Source: Hyphomicrobiaceae bacterium UBA2767 (GTDB lineage Bacteria > Pseudomonadota > Alphaproteobacteria > Rhizobiales > Methyloligellaceae). From it: a stretch of DNA of 7,686 nt. The notes under the pieces were generated by a model. The model worked only from the letters and a program-made list of their open reading frames with translations, searched no databases and was not told the DNA's origin. Of the stretch, positions 6,523-7,686 are shown in pieces. The stretch covers positions 1-7,686 of the forward strand of contig DEIT01000096.1 in the NCBI GenBank assembly GCA_002352635.1, in the 5' to 3' direction. The first letter of the stretch is position 1. Every line of letters starts with the position of its first letter. The position numbers were made by a program, and so were the translations under genes.

Positions 6523-7235
6523 AACAAGGCAAGCGCATCAGCGTCGTAATCCCCGCGCTAAATGAAGCCAACGCAATCGCGCGCGTCATCACCGATATTC
6601 CCGAATGGGTCGATGAGATCGTCGTTGCCGACAATGGTTCAACGGACGGAACGCCTGAGATCGCCCGCGTGAACGGTGCGAAAATCGTTCGTGAATCTGA
6701 GCGCGGCTATGGCGCGGCGTGTCTGGCTGGCATTGCCGCCTGCCGGAAAGCGGACGTAATCGTATTTCTGGACGGCGACTACTCGGATCACCCCGAAGAG
6801 CTCGGGTTGATCGTCGATCCGGTCGCAACTGGCGCTTGCGAGTTTGTCATCGGTTCGCGCGTCACGGGCAACGCGAAGCGTGGTGCGTTGACTATCCAGC
6901 AGCGTTTCGGCAATTGGCTTGCGTGCAAACTCATGAACGGGCTGTGGCGTACCTGCTATACCGATCTGGGGCCATTCCGGGCGATTGATGCGCGCGCGCT
7001 GCGTCGCCTCGGCATGCAGGACCGCACATATGGCTGGACAGTAGAAATGCAGATTAAGGCCGCCCTTCTTGGCCTCACCGTACAGGAGGTTCCTGTAAGC
7101 TATCGGCCGCGCATCGGCGTTTCCAAAATTTCCGGAACCGTAAAGGGCACCATTCTGGCGGGCACGAAAATCCTCGGGCTTATCGGCAAATACGCTCTGA
7201 AGCCCGGTTGGTCGCCGCCGGCCTCACTGCGCTGA
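6519..7235 (+). CDS. Soluble GT2 glycosyltransferase, DPM1/DPG-synthase-like
   Basis: GT-A fold family 2 glycosyltransferase of 238 residues with no membrane segment, resembling the dolichyl/polyprenyl-phosphate sugar synthase group. Visible motifs: SVVIPALNE (8-16), the nucleotide-binding VADNGSTDG (36-44), ERGYGAA (61-67), the metal-binding DXD in FLDGDYSDHPEE (83-94; Asp85, Asp87), TDLGPFRAI (148-156) and the acceptor-side YGWTVEMQIKA (171-181). It would use a UDP- or GDP-sugar in the cytoplasm, possibly charging a polyprenyl phosphate. It starts at the ATG of an ATGA overlap with the GT87-like gene and has a GAGGAGG site. That tight coupling suggests it makes the lipid-linked donor for the membrane enzyme. 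The C-terminal membrane anchor seen in many polyprenyl-phosphate GT2 enzymes is missing, as in human DPM1. Its end overlaps the convergent rhodanese gene by 12 bp. Confidence 0.9.
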   Translation: MKQGKRISVVIPALNEANAIARVITDIPEWVDEIVVADNGSTDGTPEIARVNGAKIVRESERGYGAACLAGIAACRKADVIVFLDGDYSDHPEELGLIVDPVATGACEFVIGSRVTGNAKRGALTIQQRFGNWLACKLMNGLWRTCYTDLGPFRAIDARALRRLGMQDRTYGWTVEMQIKAALLGLTVQEVPVSYRPRIGVSKISGTVKGTILAGTKILGLIGKYALKPGWSPPASLR

Positions 7236-7686
7236 CATGCGCAACAGGTCGTTGTGTTTCACCAACCTGCCCCAATGCTCATCAAAGGGGTGTACGAATT
7301 GGGTCTTCCCCTTGGCGTTGACAAGTGTCCGGGCCTCATTGTGCCAGGCGAAGATTCCACCATCGAGATTGTAAACCGCTTTCGCGCCCTGCTCCTTGAG
7401 TGCAGCCTGCACCTGCTGGGCGAGTTTGGATGATCGCACGCCGACTGAACAGTAGAAGATGACGGTTTTGCCACGCACCCTGTCAGCGAACCGGTTCATG
7501 AAACTCCGGCGCCAGATCCCGGGATCCACGCGCTCAGCGCCCTTCAGCCGGCTCACGGCAAACTCATCCTCTTCACGCACATCGAGCAGAAGGAAATCTG
7601 TTCCGCGCGCCATGTGATCGGCGAAGGCCTGTGTTGAGAGCTGTGCGACACCGCCATAGTCACGGATGACCCGCTCCCGCACCGCA
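7224..7686 (-). CDS. Single-domain rhodanese-like sulfurtransferase, possibly 5'-truncated
   Basis: Cytoplasmic rhodanese-fold protein that would carry sulfane sulfur as a cysteine persulfide. Counting from a possible GTG start at 7682, the domain runs from about 14 to 120. LLLDVREEDEF (31-41) is the typical first half, and the active-site loop YCSVGVRSS (77-85) carries Cys78 and Arg83. NLDGGIFAW (105-113) closes the domain. After it comes a short C-terminal tail with HPFDEHWGRL (131-140), outside the minimal domain. The frame remains open to the right edge, so the true start may be outside; no ribosome site can be judged in the four remaining bases. It is convergent with the GT2 gene and overlaps its end. 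The sulfur acceptor is unknown, and a purely regulatory or redox role is possible. Confidence 0.9.
   Translation of the reverse strand, partial: AVRERVIRDYGGVAQLSTQAFADHMARGTDFLLLDVREEDEFAVSRLKGAERVDPGIWRRSFMNRFADRVRGKTVIFYCSVGVRSSKLAQQVQAALKEQGAKAVYNLDGGIFAWHNEARTLVNAKGKTQFVHPFDEHWGRLVKHNDLLRMSAQ

Overview
This 7.7 kb window is densely coding (about 98%), moderately GC-rich chromosomal DNA with short gaps and several gene-end overlaps. Gene content and protein style (acyl-CoA ligase next to a beta carbonic anhydrase, a MarR/EmrA/EmrB-type efflux locus, a GT87-like/GT2 pair) fit an alphaproteobacterium, most likely of the Rhizobiales (Brucella/Ochrobactrum/Phyllobacteriaceae-like). That placement is inferred from protein style, not from a marker gene. 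I see no RNA genes, insertion sequences, phage genes, CRISPR arrays or clear intrinsic terminators.

Layout. (1) Positions 1-1736, plus strand: the C-terminal two thirds of an AMP-forming acyl-CoA synthetase, cut by the left edge, then 9 bp later a beta-class carbonic anhydrase; probably one operon. (2) Positions 1733-4988: a drug-efflux locus arranged as a divergon. A MarR repressor gene and an EmrA/HlyD-type periplasmic adaptor gene overlap by 8 bp on the minus strand. A 14-TM EmrB/DHA2-type transporter gene reads away on the plus strand. The 75 bp between marR and the transporter hold a perfect 6-6-6 dyad that is the likely MarR operator. (3) Positions 5050-7235, plus strand: a multi-membrane GT87-like (GT-C) glycosyltransferase and a soluble dolichyl-phosphate-mannose-synthase-like GT2 enzyme, joined by an ATGA overlap. 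(4) Positions 7224-7686, minus strand: a single-domain rhodanese running off the right edge, convergent with the GT2 gene and overlapping it by 12 bp.

How the genes work together. The adaptor and transporter should form an inner-membrane/periplasm efflux pair (needing an unlinked TolC-type outer-membrane channel), with MarR repressing both transcripts until a ligand releases it. The GT2 enzyme plausibly charges a polyprenyl phosphate with a sugar that the GT-C enzyme then uses on the periplasmic side; this is inferred from family mechanism, and acceptor and sugar are unknown. The ligase and anhydrase share a transcript but no obvious pathway. Nothing here is clearly a new defence or mobile system; the least described part is the GT87/GT2/rhodanese neighbourhood.
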